This document shows positions 44,022-54,839 of a DNA stretch of 64,000 nucleotides, piece by piece. The stretch comes from Arctopsyche grandis. Taxonomy: Eukaryota > Arthropoda > Insecta > Trichoptera > Hydropsychidae. A model generated the notes under the pieces. The model was not told where the DNA came from and did not search any database. It was given only the letters and a program-made list of their open reading frames with translations. The stretch is taken from NCBI RefSeq assembly GCF_051622035.1, contig NC_135357.1:36625691-36689690 (forward strand), written 5' to 3'. Within the stretch, counting starts at the first letter, position 1. Each line of letters starts with the position of its first letter. The translations under genes were made by a program, and so were the position numbers.

Positions 44022-46423
44022 AGCAACTACGAAATGACAACTGGGATACCAAACTACCAGACTTGGACAAAATATTCAACACTAACAAAGCCACCATTGC
44101 CGCAGGCGACCTTAACGCCAAACATTCCAGATGGAACAGTCAAGCCACTAACAATAATGGGAAAACTCTCCTAAGTTATTCCCAACTCTCAAACCCAAAA
44201 GTTTCCGTCACGGCCCCAGACGAACCCACAAGAATCCTCATTAACTTCAAAGGCAGACCCGATATCTTAGACATCGTTCTAACTCAAAATTTTCGACGCC
44301 AGCACCACCACCACACCCCACTCTCCCCTGCACCCGCAAGCTTTACCCCCCGATATTCGCCTTAAGAATAGAGCTAGGAAGGCATTCCAAAGGAACAAGG
44401 ACCCAATCCTCAAACAGCGAATGAACAGACTTCAACAAGACGTTAAAAACGCCTTGTGGCAACTACGAAACGACAACTGGGATACCAAACTCAGAGCGCT
44501 AGAAGACGGACATAACGGTTTCTGGAAACTGTCAAAAATCTTCAGAAGCAACGGCAATAGGATCGACAGGATCAAAGTTGGAGACAAGTTTGTCTACTCC
44601 ACCGCCGATAAAGCGGAAGCCCTAGCTGACAGTCTCCAGGACCAATTTTCTCTCTCAAACTCTAACCTGCAAAGCGACTTTTGCCAAATGGTTGAAAGCT
44701 CCGTCAATAGCTACCTCGAAAACCCAGCCCCAGTACCCATTGTCGCCACCTCGCCGCTTGAAGTCCTAAACATCATCAAAACCATCGCTGCCAAAAAGGC
44801 CCCTGGACCTGACGGAATTTCCAACAAAGCTCTAAAAGAACTCCCTCAAAAAGCCATCGCTGCACTCACAGCTATACTAAATGCCACCAACAGAATCTGC
44901 TACTTTCCAAGTCAATGGAAACTCGCCAACGTCATTCTCATCAGAAAACCCTACTCGAACCCCTCCCTCCCAACAAGCTACCGACCCATCAGCTTACTAT
45001 CCTCACTGAGTAAGATCCTGGAACGGATCTTAATCTCAAATCTCAATAGCGAGATCACAAAAATTGACCTTCTTCCCAAAACACAATTTGGCTTTAGACC
45101 CCAACATTCTGCCGTTCACCAGATTCACAGAGTCGTTGAAACCGTGATAGACGGCTTCGACCGCAACATGTCAACTGGAGCAATCTTCCTAGACATTTCC
45201 AAAGCCTTCGATAAAGTTTGGCACTCTGGCCTCCTTTACAAAATGATTGCTGCCAACATCACCCCCCACTCAATACGATCTATCGCATCCTTCCTAAGGG
45301 AAAGGAAATTTCAGGTCAAACTCAAGGACCACATATCAACCCAGCGAGGCATCTCCGCTGGGGTACCCCAAGGCTCCATCCTCGGCCCCACGCTATTCAA
45401 CCTGTACACACACGACATACCCACTCCTACACATAGGTACACAAACATCGCACAGTATGCCGATGACACTGCCATCTTAGCGAGCTCCGTCAGCCCCAAG
45501 GGTGTCTCGCTCGCCCTCCAGAAGTACTCGGACCAACTGGTAGCGTGGTACGATAAATGGCTGATGAAAATCAACCCGGACAAAAGTCAGGCAATATTCT
45601 TCTCCAGACGTAAATATCGGTGCAAACCAGCCAAGCCAGTAATTATAAACGACCAACCAGTCAACTGGACCACGTCTACCCGCTACCTGGGGGTAATAAT
45701 CGACCGCAAATTAACCTGGAAACCCCACATCACTAACGCGGTGCGTAGAGCTAGGGCAGTTGCGTCAAAGCTTTACCCACTATGCAAACCAAACAGCAAA
45801 CTCTCGCTTAAAAACAAGTGCTTGCTGTATAAATCCATCATCCGCCCACAAATCACGTACGCGAGCCCCGTGTGGGCTCACACAACCATCTCTAACAGAT
45901 CCATACTCAGACTACAGACAGTACAAAACAAATTCTTGCGTGCCGCGGGCAACTACGACTGGTACACAAGAAACACTATAATTCACAATGACCTAAACAT
46001 TGACTACCTTGACAAACACGTACACAAACTTGCCGTAAACTACTTCAAGTCTCTCGGCAAGGTAGACAATCCCTTAATAAATTCCCTCAGCAAGACTAAA
46101 CTAATAATTAACCAAAGGCCCATCGACATTCTGAAGATGGGTATAGGCTAAAATTAGCATCCATTTAACTAACCAGACTCAACCACCTCCAAACGGTCCA
46201 TACCCGTTAACCACCCACTAACACACTAACCCCGAAAGTATCCCACAGATGTTGCACTAATTTTGCTTAGTGTTCCAGATCGACAAACACTCCACAAGCG
46301 AGCAGCCGCCAGCCCGCACCACAAACATCACCGAGAGTCCGATCCCATACAACTCGTTCGATTGATAGGTTAAGGGAGTGTCACTACCCTATAAACTATC
46401 GTTAAAACGCAGCCACAAAGTAG
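44022..46423 (+). mobile_element. LINE A, mosaic 5' end, upstream member of a tandem pair
   Basis: The first 330 bp are a shuffle of LINE A pieces: a scrap of the QLRNDNWDTKL region, then the endonuclease part (44053-44291), then a jump to just before 44300. From about 44380 it is colinear to the 3' end. The 3' junction is AAAGTAG then TTGAAGCTCAT (46424-46434), the H2B initiator, into which a second LINE A is joined. Confidence 0.8.
44421..46151 (+). CDS. LINE A ORF2, truncated, open RT and C-terminus
   Basis: 576 residues from an internal Met (MNRLQQDVKNALW) to the normal stop. RT motifs APGPDG, DISKAFDKVW, GVPQGSILGP and YADD intact; the endonuclease is lost, so it could not mobilise itself. 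K-to-Y in RRKYRCKP is shared with the copies at 33.3 and 47.8 kb, grouping these three. Confidence 0.85.
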   Translation: MNRLQQDVKNALWQLRNDNWDTKLRALEDGHNGFWKLSKIFRSNGNRIDRIKVGDKFVYSTADKAEALADSLQDQFSLSNSNLQSDFCQMVESSVNSYLENPAPVPIVATSPLEVLNIIKTIAAKKAPGPDGISNKALKELPQKAIAALTAILNATNRICYFPSQWKLANVILIRKPYSNPSLPTSYRPISLLSSLSKILERILISNLNSEITKIDLLPKTQFGFRPQHSAVHQIHRVVETVIDGFDRNMSTGAIFLDISKAFDKVWHSGLLYKMIAANITPHSIRSIASFLRERKFQVKLKDHISTQRGISAGVPQGSILGPTLFNLYTHDIPTPTHRYTNIAQYADDTAILASSVSPKGVSLALQKYSDQLVAWYDKWLMKINPDKSQAIFFSRRKYRCKPAKPVIINDQPVNWTTSTRYLGVIIDRKLTWKPHITNAVRRARAVASKLYPLCKPNSKLSLKNKCLLYKSIIRPQITYASPVWAHTTISNRSILRLQTVQNKFLRAAGNYDWYTRNTIIHNDLNIDYLDKHVHKLAVNYFKSLGKVDNPLINSLSKTKLIINQRPIDILKMGIG

Positions 46424-46434
46424 TTGAAGCTCAT

Positions 46435-48336
46435 AACGTACTCACTGACGAAATACAGTCAGCCCTTGAAGCCAGCACCACCAGCACACCCCACTCTCCC
46501 CTGCACCCGCAAGCTTTACCCCCCGACATTCGCGATCTTATTCGCCTTAAGAATAGAGCTAGGAAGGCATTCCAAAGGAACAAGGACCCAATCCTCAAAC
46601 AGCGAATGAACAGACTTCAACAAGACGTTAAAAACGCCTTGTGGCAACTACGAAACGACAACTGGGATACCAAACTCAGAGCGCTAGAAGACGGACATAA
46701 CGGTTTCTGGAAACTGTCAAAAATCTTCAGAAGCAACGGCAACAGGATCGACAGGATCAAAGTTGGAGATAAGTTCGTCTACTCCACCGCCGATAAAGCG
46801 GAAGCCCTAGCCGACAGTCTCCAGGACCAATTCTCTCTCTCAAACTTCAACCTGCAAAGTGACTTTTGCCAAATGGTTGAAAGCTCCGTCAACAGCTACC
46901 TCGAAAACCCAGCCCCAGTACCCATTGTCGCCACTTCGCCGCTTGAAGTCCTAAACATCATCAAAACTATCGCCGCCAAAAAGGCCCCTGGCCCTGACGG
47001 AATTTCCAACAAAGCTCTAAAAGAACTCCCTCAAAAAGCCATCGCTGCACTCACAGCCATACTAAATGCCACCAACAGAATCTGCTACTTTCCGAGTCAA
47101 TGGAAACTCGCCAATGTCATTCTCATCAGAAAACCTTACTCGAACCCCTCCCTCGCAACAAGTTACCGACCCATCAGCTTGCTATCTTCACTGAGTAAGA
47201 TCCTGGAACGGATCTTAATCTCAAATCTCAACAGCGAAATCGCAAAAATTGACCTTCTTCCCAAAACACAATTTGGCTTCAGACCCCAACACTCTGCCGT
47301 TCACCAGATTCACAGAGTTGTTGAAACCGTTATAGACGGTTTCGACCGCAACATGTCTACTGGAGCAATCTTCCTAGACATTTCCAAAGCCTTCGATAAA
47401 GTTTGGCACTCTGGCCTCCTTTACAAAATGATTGCTGCCAACATCACCCCCCACTCAATACGATCTATCGCATCCTTCCTAAGAGAAAGGAAATTTCAGG
47501 TCAAACTCAAGGACCACATATCAACCCAGCGAGGCATCTCCGCTGGGGTACCCCAAGGCTCCATCCTCGGCCCCACGCTATTCAACCTGTACACACACGA
47601 CATACCCACTCCTACACATAGGTACACAAACATCGCACAGTACGCCGACGACACTGCCATTTTAGCGAGCTCCGTCAGCCCCAAGGGAGTTTCGCTCGCC
47701 CTCCAGAAGTACTCGGACCAACTGGTAGCGTGGTACGATAAATGGCTGATGAAAATCAACCCGAACAAAAGTCAGGCAATATTCTTCACCAGACGTAAAT
47801 ATCGGTGCAAACCAGCCATGCCAGTAATTATAAACGACCAACCAGTCAACTGGACCAAGTCTACCCGCTACCTGGGGGTAATAATCGACCGCAGATTAAC
47901 CTGGAAACCCCACATCACTAACGCGGTGCGTAGAGCTAGGGCAGTTGCGTCAAAGCTTTACCCACTATGCAAACCAAACAGCAAACTCTCGCTTAAAAAC
48001 AAGTGCTTGCTGTATAAATCCATCATCCGCCCACAAATCACGTACGCGAGCCCCGTGTGGGCTCACACAACCATCTCTAACAGATCCATACTCAGACTAC
48101 AGACAGTACAAAACAAATTCTTGCGTGCCGCGGGCAACTACGACTGGTACACAAGAAACACTATAATTCACAATGACCTAAACATTGACTACCTTGACAA
48201 ACACGTACACAAACTTGCCGTAAACTACTTCAAGTCTCTCGGCAAGGTAGACAATCCCTTAATAAATTCCCTCAGCAAGACTAAACTAATAATTAACCAA
48301 AGGCCCATCGACATTCTGAAGATGGGTATAGGCTAA
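46435..48336 (+). CDS. LINE A ORF2, truncated, open
   Basis: About 633 LINE-encoded residues from NVLTDEIQSALEAS to the normal stop, RT motifs intact, no endonuclease. The reading frame stays open upstream through the initiator duplicate into the tail of the previous LINE, but that part is chance. Slightly more diverged than the other A copies (for example NPNKSQAIFFTRR). Confidence 0.85.
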   Translation, partial: NVLTDEIQSALEASTTSTPHSPLHPQALPPDIRDLIRLKNRARKAFQRNKDPILKQRMNRLQQDVKNALWQLRNDNWDTKLRALEDGHNGFWKLSKIFRSNGNRIDRIKVGDKFVYSTADKAEALADSLQDQFSLSNFNLQSDFCQMVESSVNSYLENPAPVPIVATSPLEVLNIIKTIAAKKAPGPDGISNKALKELPQKAIAALTAILNATNRICYFPSQWKLANVILIRKPYSNPSLATSYRPISLLSSLSKILERILISNLNSEIAKIDLLPKTQFGFRPQHSAVHQIHRVVETVIDGFDRNMSTGAIFLDISKAFDKVWHSGLLYKMIAANITPHSIRSIASFLRERKFQVKLKDHISTQRGISAGVPQGSILGPTLFNLYTHDIPTPTHRYTNIAQYADDTAILASSVSPKGVSLALQKYSDQLVAWYDKWLMKINPNKSQAIFFTRRKYRCKPAMPVIINDQPVNWTKSTRYLGVIIDRRLTWKPHITNAVRRARAVASKLYPLCKPNSKLSLKNKCLLYKSIIRPQITYASPVWAHTTISNRSILRLQTVQNKFLRAAGNYDWYTRNTIIHNDLNIDYLDKHVHKLAVNYFKSLGKVDNPLINSLSKTKLIINQRPIDILKMGIG

Positions 48337-48610
48337 AACCAGCATCCATTTAACTAACTAGACTCAACCACCTCCAAACGGTCCATACCCGTTAACCACC
48401 CACTAACACACTAACCCCGACAGTATCCCACAGATGTTGCACTAATTTTGCTTAGTGTTCCAGATTGACAAACACTCCACAAGCGAGCAGCCGCCAGCCC
48501 GCACCACAAACATCACCGAGAGTCCGATCCCATACAACACGTTCGATAGATAGGTTAAGGGAGTGTCACTTCCCTATAAACTATCGATAAAACGCAGCCA
48601 CAAACAAACA
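46435..48610 (+). mobile_element. LINE A, 5'-truncated, downstream member of a tandem pair at H2B copy 3
   Basis: Starts AACGTACTCACTGACG in ORF2 and runs to the 3' end, with tail ACAAACAAACA. Duplication TTGAAGCTCAT at 46424-46434 and 48612-48622. The previous LINE A ends directly at the first duplicate, so the same H2B initiator was hit twice. Confidence 0.92.
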
Positions 48611-48675
48611 TTTGAAGCTCATTCTGAAGCGTTCTCTCGTATCGACAGCGTCCCTTTGGATCAGTGTGATACACG

Positions 48676-49056
48676 ATGCCGCCCAAGACTAGTGGAAAGG
48701 CCGCCAAGAAATCTGGGGGCAAAGCCCAGAAGAACATCTCCAAGGGGGATGGAAAGAAGAAGAACAAGCGCAGGAGGAAGGAGAGCTACGCCATCTACAT
48801 CTACAAGGTGTTGAAGCAGGTGCACCCCGACACCGGCATCTCGTCGAAGGCGATGAGCATCATGAACAGCTTCGTCAACGACATATTCGAGCGCATCGCA
48901 GCCGAGGCTTCTCGTCTCGCCCACTACAACAAACGCTCCACCATCACTTCTCGGGAAATCCAGACCGCAGTCCGTCTCCTGCTTCCGGGAGAATTGGCCA
49001 AGCACGCTGTCTCTGAAGGCACCAAAGCCGTCACCAAATACACCAGCTCCAAGTAG
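48676..49056 (+). CDS. H2B: histone H2B, copy 3
   Basis: 126 residues, protein and near-complete nucleotide identity to copy 2. No H2A lies upstream; instead two tandem LINE A copies. The LINE TATAAA (48575-48580) is 46 bp before the predicted initiator A at 48621. Intronless with stem-loop. Confidence 0.97.
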   Translation: MPPKTSGKAAKKSGGKAQKNISKGDGKKKNKRRRKESYAIYIYKVLKQVHPDTGISSKAMSIMNSFVNDIFERIAAEASRLAHYNKRSTITSREIQTAVRLLLPGELAKHAVSEGTKAVTKYTSSK

Positions 49057-49089
49057 ACGCCAACGTCCTAGCGTTGACGAACATCAAAA

Positions 49090-49105
49090 GGCCCTTTTCA
49101 GGGCC
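49090..49105 (+). terminator. histone 3' stem-loop of H2B copy 3
   Basis: GGCCCTTTTCAGGGCC, 33 bp after the stop codon. Confidence 0.95.
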
Positions 49106-50101
49106 ACCAATATACTTTACAAGACAAAAATTTGGCTTAAAATGAACAATTTCATCATTTGCATATTGATATTTTTTTACTGCACTTAGTGTAATATAAC
49201 GATTAGCAGTCCCAACTTCCTTGTTTTTTTTAGCTTGCAAACGATTTTTTGTTATTGTACTTTATTTTTTCATACCTGATATTTAAAAATAATAATGCCT
49301 ACTCAGCTTAGTGCGTTATTTTTAAGTAGTTTCATGATCGCTTCTCACAATTCTACCTTTTTTTTGCTAAACAAGTACTGTATTTTTTTTCTACCTGACT
49401 AATTTATATATTGTGGTCAGCACGATGATTCAACTGAATAATAAACCACTGCAATTGTTGCCATTACTTGTATGGATTTCACATTTCTTCTGTCACCATC
49501 AATTCCGTTTCTATACGTCTCGTCGGCTTGGTACTAGGCATACATAACAAAATGTTCAATTGAAATTAATAAAATACATATGCAATAATAATTAGAAACG
49601 TAGAGTTCACATAACGAGAATTGGCGAAAAACCGGACCCACCGTAATTCGTAATTTCACATTCGAGAAGTCACACCTAAATTATTGTAATACTGTTGACG
49701 TGTTAATGTCGCACATATATAGCATATTTGAATCCTTTTTATTGTAGTTAATATGAAAAATAAAAGTTTGCGAAACAAACTAATGCCCTTAGTAAATGTA
49801 TATACATATAGCATGGACAAATTCCATTTCATCATTGCAGATCACGAAATGCTACTGAGAGCGTGAGTCTTTAACATGATTTACATGTGATTTCAAACGA
49901 AACCGATACGTTTATTGAAGTTTGATGCTCCTGAAAAGTTCGTTCACTGAGGTAAACGAAGGTGAAACAAACATTGCCCACATGGTAGTAGTTGAAATAA
50001 TAAATTCTATTAAGCGTAATTATGTATTTGCTATACAAATGTCAAATATATATGCAGCTCAGATGAAAGTCTAGAACCGAAAACTTTGTAAATGGTTTGG
50101 T
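49106..50101. other. H2B-H4 spacer lacking H1 (duplicate)
   Basis: Near-identical duplicate of 34663-35658; again no H1. Confidence 0.8.
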
Positions 50102-50117
50102 GGCCCTGAAAAGGGCC
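50102..50117 (-). terminator. histone 3' stem-loop of H4 copy 3
   Basis: Minus strand GGCCCTTTTCAGGGCC, 35 bp after the stop codon. Confidence 0.95.
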
Positions 50118-50152
50118 TTTTTGTTGGTGTCGATGTCAATAAATGAGTTCGT

Positions 50153-50470
<318 letters not shown>

Positions 50471-50541
50471 TCAGTGAAGTGTTGGTGGCACGAGAGTGAG
50501 AGCTAAACAGACGCCCGAACGGGACGAACTCTGGCGAGCGA

Positions 50542-50574
50542 ATGAGTCGCGACACTAAAACGCCCGTATGTATA
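50542..50574 (-). promoter_or_regulatory. H4 copy 3 core promoter, empty LINE site
   Basis: TATACATA (50574-50567, minus) and TCGCGACTCAT (50552-50542) as at H4 copy 2. Confidence 0.75.
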
Positions 50575-50924
50575 CTTTCGGTGGCGCCTATATTTATAGC
50601 AGTGCATGTGGTCAGGGGTTAAATACCTTTTCCAAAGAGATAAAAAAAATTATTACAAAATGTAATGTAAAAAAGTTTTTTAATGGAACAAATATTAAAT
50701 AGAAAATAAGACGATTAAATAAACATAAATAATATGATTATACTCACGTTTTATGAAAATAATTCATATATGACCAATCCATAAATTTATTTATCAATGT
50801 GTAACGTACGCCCCCGCAGCCGAAGGAGTGGGGGGGAAACTACCCCCGCCCTCGGATGCTGGGGAGTGGGAGAAAGTACCGCTACTTTCTCAGCTATAAA
50901 AGAAGCGCCCTTTCCTTCGGAAGG

Positions 50925-51726
50925 AGAAAACAGAGTAAAAATCTCCCCTCTCACCATCGATGATTACCGTAAAATCACGAAATTGCTCCAAGAGCAACAA
51001 TTTCAGTTTTATGCCCACCCTCTAACGGAAGACAAACCGCTCAAAGTAGTCATTAGAGGCATTAACCCCAACTACTCCGAATCGGAAGTCCTCGCCGAGC
51101 TGGCCAAACTTGGCTATAAAGCCAGTAAAGCCACCGTCATGAAATCACGACGTGACAAGCGCAACATGCCCATGTTCACAGTCGAGACCACACGCGACGA
51201 AGAGGGGAAGAAATTATTCAACCTCTCCAGCATTTTCGGCCAACTGGTTCGCATCGAATCACTTCGTCGTGGTGACACTGTACCGCAGTGCCACCGCTGC
51301 CAAGGCTTTGGACATGGCTCCTACAACTGCAATGTCGCCCCCTTATGCATCAAATGTGCAGGACCCCATTTGACCACTGACTGTGCGTCAACAGCCTCCA
51401 CCCCAACCTGCACCAGCTGCAGAGGCCCTCACGTTTCCAGCTACAGAGGCTGCCCTTCAAATCCCAACAACAAAAGCAGGAAGAACTCCAGTCAACCCCG
51501 AAACCCCAACCCCTCCCACCCCCAACCAAAGAAGACCAACGTACCGCAATACAGACACGTAGACACAAATTTTCCTCCCCTAACCCCACCCACCCAACAA
51601 ACCAACATCAACACCAGCTGGAACCCAAATCAAAACCAAGACCTTTCAAATCGGATGAGCAAAATCGAACAGTCCATTGAGTCGATAAATGCCATCCTGA
51701 TCATGCTCACCCGACAGAAAAAATGA
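50925..51726 (+). CDS. LINE B ORF1, 5'-truncated
   Basis: Open from the LTR into ENRVKISPLTIDDY and through the pre-zinc-finger domain, three knuckles (CHRCQGFGHGSYNC; CIKCAGPHLTTDC; CTSCRGPHVSS) and the full tail ending LIMLTRQKK. The N-terminal coiled coil and linker are absent. It is the best reference for the B-family ORF1 C-terminus. The stop overlaps the ORF2 start. Confidence 0.82.
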
Positions 51727-54416
51727 CTTGTTACCTCAAGATCGTTTACTGGAACGCTTGCAGCATACTCTGCAAGCGTGTCGAATTCGAGCAATTTCTG
51801 CTCCAACACTCCATTGATATCGCACTAGTAAACGAAACTTGGCTCAAACCCGGTAATAGACTACACTTCTCAAACTACACTACATACAGAAACGACAGAA
51901 TAGGCAAAGCCGCCGGCGGCACTGCCATATTCATCAAACACACGATCCAACACAACTTGGCCCCGCGGCCGATCACCACAGGAATAGAACTGACGTCGGT
52001 AGAAGTTTGGACCAACACCGGCACCCCACTCATCCTCCACGCAGTCTACAACCCTCCAAATCAACACTTACTCACCACCGACTTAGACAACATATTCAAC
52101 ACCAACAAAGCCACCATTGCCGCAGGCGACCTTAACGCCAAACATTCCAGATGGAACAGTCGAGCCACTAACAATAATGGGAAAATTCTCCTTAGTTATT
52201 CCCAACTCTCAAACCCAAAAGTCTCCGTCACGGCCCCAGATGAACCTACAAGAATCCCCATTAACTTCAAAGGTAGACCTGATATCTTAGACATCGTTCT
52301 TACTCAAAATTTTCCAGGTGCGCAGTCCTTGACTGTAGTAAATGATCTCTCTTCCGACCATCACCCGGTCATACTAGAACTCACCAACACCCCTGTAACT
52401 ATAAACCCCATCCTCCGAAGTACCATATCATGGGAGAAATTCTCAACTCTCCTTCATCACACCGTCACTTACCCCCACTCGATTCACACCACCCAAGAGA
52501 TAGACTCGGCTATTAACGTACTCACTGACGAAATACAGTCAGCCCTAGAAGCCAGCACCACCACCACTCCCCACTCTCCCCTGCACCCGCAAGCTTTACC
52601 ACCCGACATTCGCGATCTTATTCGCCTTAAGAATAGAGCTAGGAAGGCATTCCAAAGAAACAAGGACCCAATCCTCAAACAGCGAATGAACAGACTTCAA
52701 CAAGACGTTAAAAACGCCTTGTGGCAACTACGAAACGACAACTGGGATACCAAACTCAGAGCGCTAGAAGACGGACATAACGGTTTCTGGAAACTGTCAA
52801 AAATCTTCAGAAGCAACGGCAATAGGATCGACAGGATCAAAGTTGGAGATAATTTTGTCTACTCCACCGCCGATAAAGCGGAAGCCCTAGCCGACAGTCT
52901 CCAGGACCAATTCTCGCTCTCAAACTCTAATCTGCAAAGCGACTTTTGCCAAATGGTTGAAAGCTCCGCCAATAGCTACCTCGAAAACCCAGCCCCAGTA
53001 CCCATTGTCGCCACTTCGCCGCTTGAAGTCCAAAATATTATCAAAAGCATCGCCGCCAAAAAGGCCCCTGGCCCTGACGGAATCTCCAACAAAGCTCTAA
53101 AAGAACTCCCTCAAAAAGCCATCGCTGCACTCACAGCTATACTAAATGCCACCAACAGAATCTGCTATTTTCCGAGTCAATGGAAACTCGCTAATGTCAT
53201 TCTCATCAGAAAACCCTACTCGAACCCCTCCCTCGCAACAAGTTACCGACCAATCAGCTTGCTATCCTCACTGAGTAAGATCCTGGAACGGATCCTAATC
53301 TCAAATCTCAACAGCGAAATCGCAAAAATTGACCTTCTTCCCAAAACACAATTTGGTTTTAGACCCCAACATTCTGCCGTTCACCAGATTCACAGAGTTG
53401 TTGAAACCGTTATAGACGGCTTCGACCACAACATGTCTACTGGAGCAATCTTCCTAGACATTTCCAAAGCTTTCGATAAAGTCTGGCACTCTGGCCTCCT
53501 TTACAAAATGATTGCTGCCAACATCACCCCCCACTCAATACGATCCATCGCATCCTTCCTAAGAGAAAGGAGATTTCAGGTCAAACTCAAGGACCGCATT
53601 TCAACTCAGCGAGGCATCTCCGCTGGCGTACCCCAAGGCTCCATCCTCGGCCCCACGCTATTCAACCTTTACACACACGACATACCCACTCCTACACATA
53701 GGTACACAAACATCGCACAGTACGCCGATGACACGGCCATCTTAGCGAGCTCCGTCGGCCCCAAGGGAGTCTCACTCGCCCTCCAGAAGTACTCGGACCA
53801 ACTGGTAGCGTGGTACGATAAATGGCTGATGAAAATCAACCCGGATAAAAGTCAGGCAATATTCTTCTCCAGACGCAAAAAACGGTGCAAACCAGCCAAG
53901 CCAGTCATTATAAACGACCAACCAGTCAACTGGACCACGTCTACCCGCTACCTGGGGGTAATAATCGACCGCAAATTAACCTGGAGACCCCACATCACTA
54001 ACGCGGTGCGCAGAGCTAGGGCAGTTGCGTCAAAGCTTTACCCACTATGCAAACCCAACAGCAAGCTCTCGCTTAAAAACAAGTGCTTGCTGTATAAATC
54101 TATCATCCGCCCACAAATCACGTACGCGAGCCCCGTGTGGGCTCACACTACCATCTCCAATACATCCATACTCAAACTACAGACAGTTCAAAACAAATTC
54201 TTGCGTGCCGCGGGCAACTACGACTGGTACACAAGAAACACTATAATTCACAATGACCTAAACATTGACCACCTTGACAAACACGTACACAAACTTGCCG
54301 TGAACTACTTCAAGTCTCTCGGCAAGATAGACAACCCTCTTATAAATTCCCTCGGTGAGACCAAACTCACGATCAATCAAAGGCCCATCGACATCTTGAA
54401 GATGGGTATAGGCTAA
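51723..54416 (+). CDS. LINE B ORF2, intact
   Basis: 897 residues with all endonuclease and RT motifs listed for LINE A ORF2 and no stop. Differs from 38172-40865 at only a few sites. RT recognition of its own 3' hairpin is likely, given family knowledge of other LINEs, but is not shown here. Confidence 0.93.
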   Translation: MTCYLKIVYWNACSILCKRVEFEQFLLQHSIDIALVNETWLKPGNRLHFSNYTTYRNDRIGKAAGGTAIFIKHTIQHNLAPRPITTGIELTSVEVWTNTGTPLILHAVYNPPNQHLLTTDLDNIFNTNKATIAAGDLNAKHSRWNSRATNNNGKILLSYSQLSNPKVSVTAPDEPTRIPINFKGRPDILDIVLTQNFPGAQSLTVVNDLSSDHHPVILELTNTPVTINPILRSTISWEKFSTLLHHTVTYPHSIHTTQEIDSAINVLTDEIQSALEASTTTTPHSPLHPQALPPDIRDLIRLKNRARKAFQRNKDPILKQRMNRLQQDVKNALWQLRNDNWDTKLRALEDGHNGFWKLSKIFRSNGNRIDRIKVGDNFVYSTADKAEALADSLQDQFSLSNSNLQSDFCQMVESSANSYLENPAPVPIVATSPLEVQNIIKSIAAKKAPGPDGISNKALKELPQKAIAALTAILNATNRICYFPSQWKLANVILIRKPYSNPSLATSYRPISLLSSLSKILERILISNLNSEIAKIDLLPKTQFGFRPQHSAVHQIHRVVETVIDGFDHNMSTGAIFLDISKAFDKVWHSGLLYKMIAANITPHSIRSIASFLRERRFQVKLKDRISTQRGISAGVPQGSILGPTLFNLYTHDIPTPTHRYTNIAQYADDTAILASSVGPKGVSLALQKYSDQLVAWYDKWLMKINPDKSQAIFFSRRKKRCKPAKPVIINDQPVNWTTSTRYLGVIIDRKLTWRPHITNAVRRARAVASKLYPLCKPNSKLSLKNKCLLYKSIIRPQITYASPVWAHTTISNTSILKLQTVQNKFLRAAGNYDWYTRNTIIHNDLNIDHLDKHVHKLAVNYFKSLGKIDNPLINSLGETKLTINQRPIDILKMGIG

Positions 54417-54666
54417 ACTAGGATAGATAGAATTAATCTGTAAATATATATTATGACAACAGTAACCATAAGTTAAGTTAACCAAGCCACTAACATAATA
54501 CTATAGCCTCTAAATATAAAACTAACCATACTAACCGTAACAGTATCCCATAGTTAATGCACTAACCTATGCTTAGTGTTCTAGCCATCCAAATCAGCAA
54601 TGCGAGCAGCCGCCAGCCCGCACCACAACATCACCGCGAATCGGATCCCAGATAATTCGCTAGATC

Positions 54667-54706
54667 GATAGGCATGGAGTAAACTCCATGGAACTATCTA
54701 TAAAAT
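54667..54706 (+). promoter_or_regulatory. LINE B 3'-terminal hairpin with TATA box
   Basis: GATAG (54667-54671) pairs with CTATC (54694-54698), and inside CATGGAGT (54673-54680) pairs perfectly with ACTCCATG (54683-54690). TATAAAAT at 54699-54706 follows directly. The layout parallels LINE A although the sequences differ. Confidence 0.6.
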
Positions 54707-54839
54707 ATTACCCACTACTACTCGGAAGGAGAGTCGGACCACAGCTTTCTCTGAGAACTGTCGTTTCCTTTAGACTCCCATCTCTGCTGGTCTTTCCCTG
54801 TTCAGTCAAAGCCACCCACTTCACCCCACGTTACAAATG

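Larger units (their letters stand above)
50928..54721 (+). mobile_element. LINE B copy 3, at the LTR start site
   Basis: 5' truncated in ORF1, otherwise complete. Duplication TCGGAAGGAGA at 50917-50927 and 54722-54732; its first base is 22 bp past the first T of the LTR TATA box. Sense orientation to the LTR. The 3' end has a perfect hairpin and TATAAAAT (54699-54706), from which the duplication lies at positions 24-34, almost the original spacing. Confidence 0.93.
50800..54835 (+). repeat. solo LTR (family 1) split by LINE B
   Basis: TGTAACGTACG at 50800 and CACGTTACA ending 54835, flanked by AATG at 50796-50799 and 54836-54839; the empty site is at 36353-36356. LTR halves: 50800-50927 and 54722-54835. 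TATAAAAG at 50895-50902. Young solo LTR. Confidence 0.9.

Noticed and set aside
46378-46434. In-frame extension of LINE A ORF2 upstream through the H2B initiator duplicate
   Set aside because: It begins at GTG in the tail of the neighbouring LINE; continuity is accidental and no ATG with context is present.
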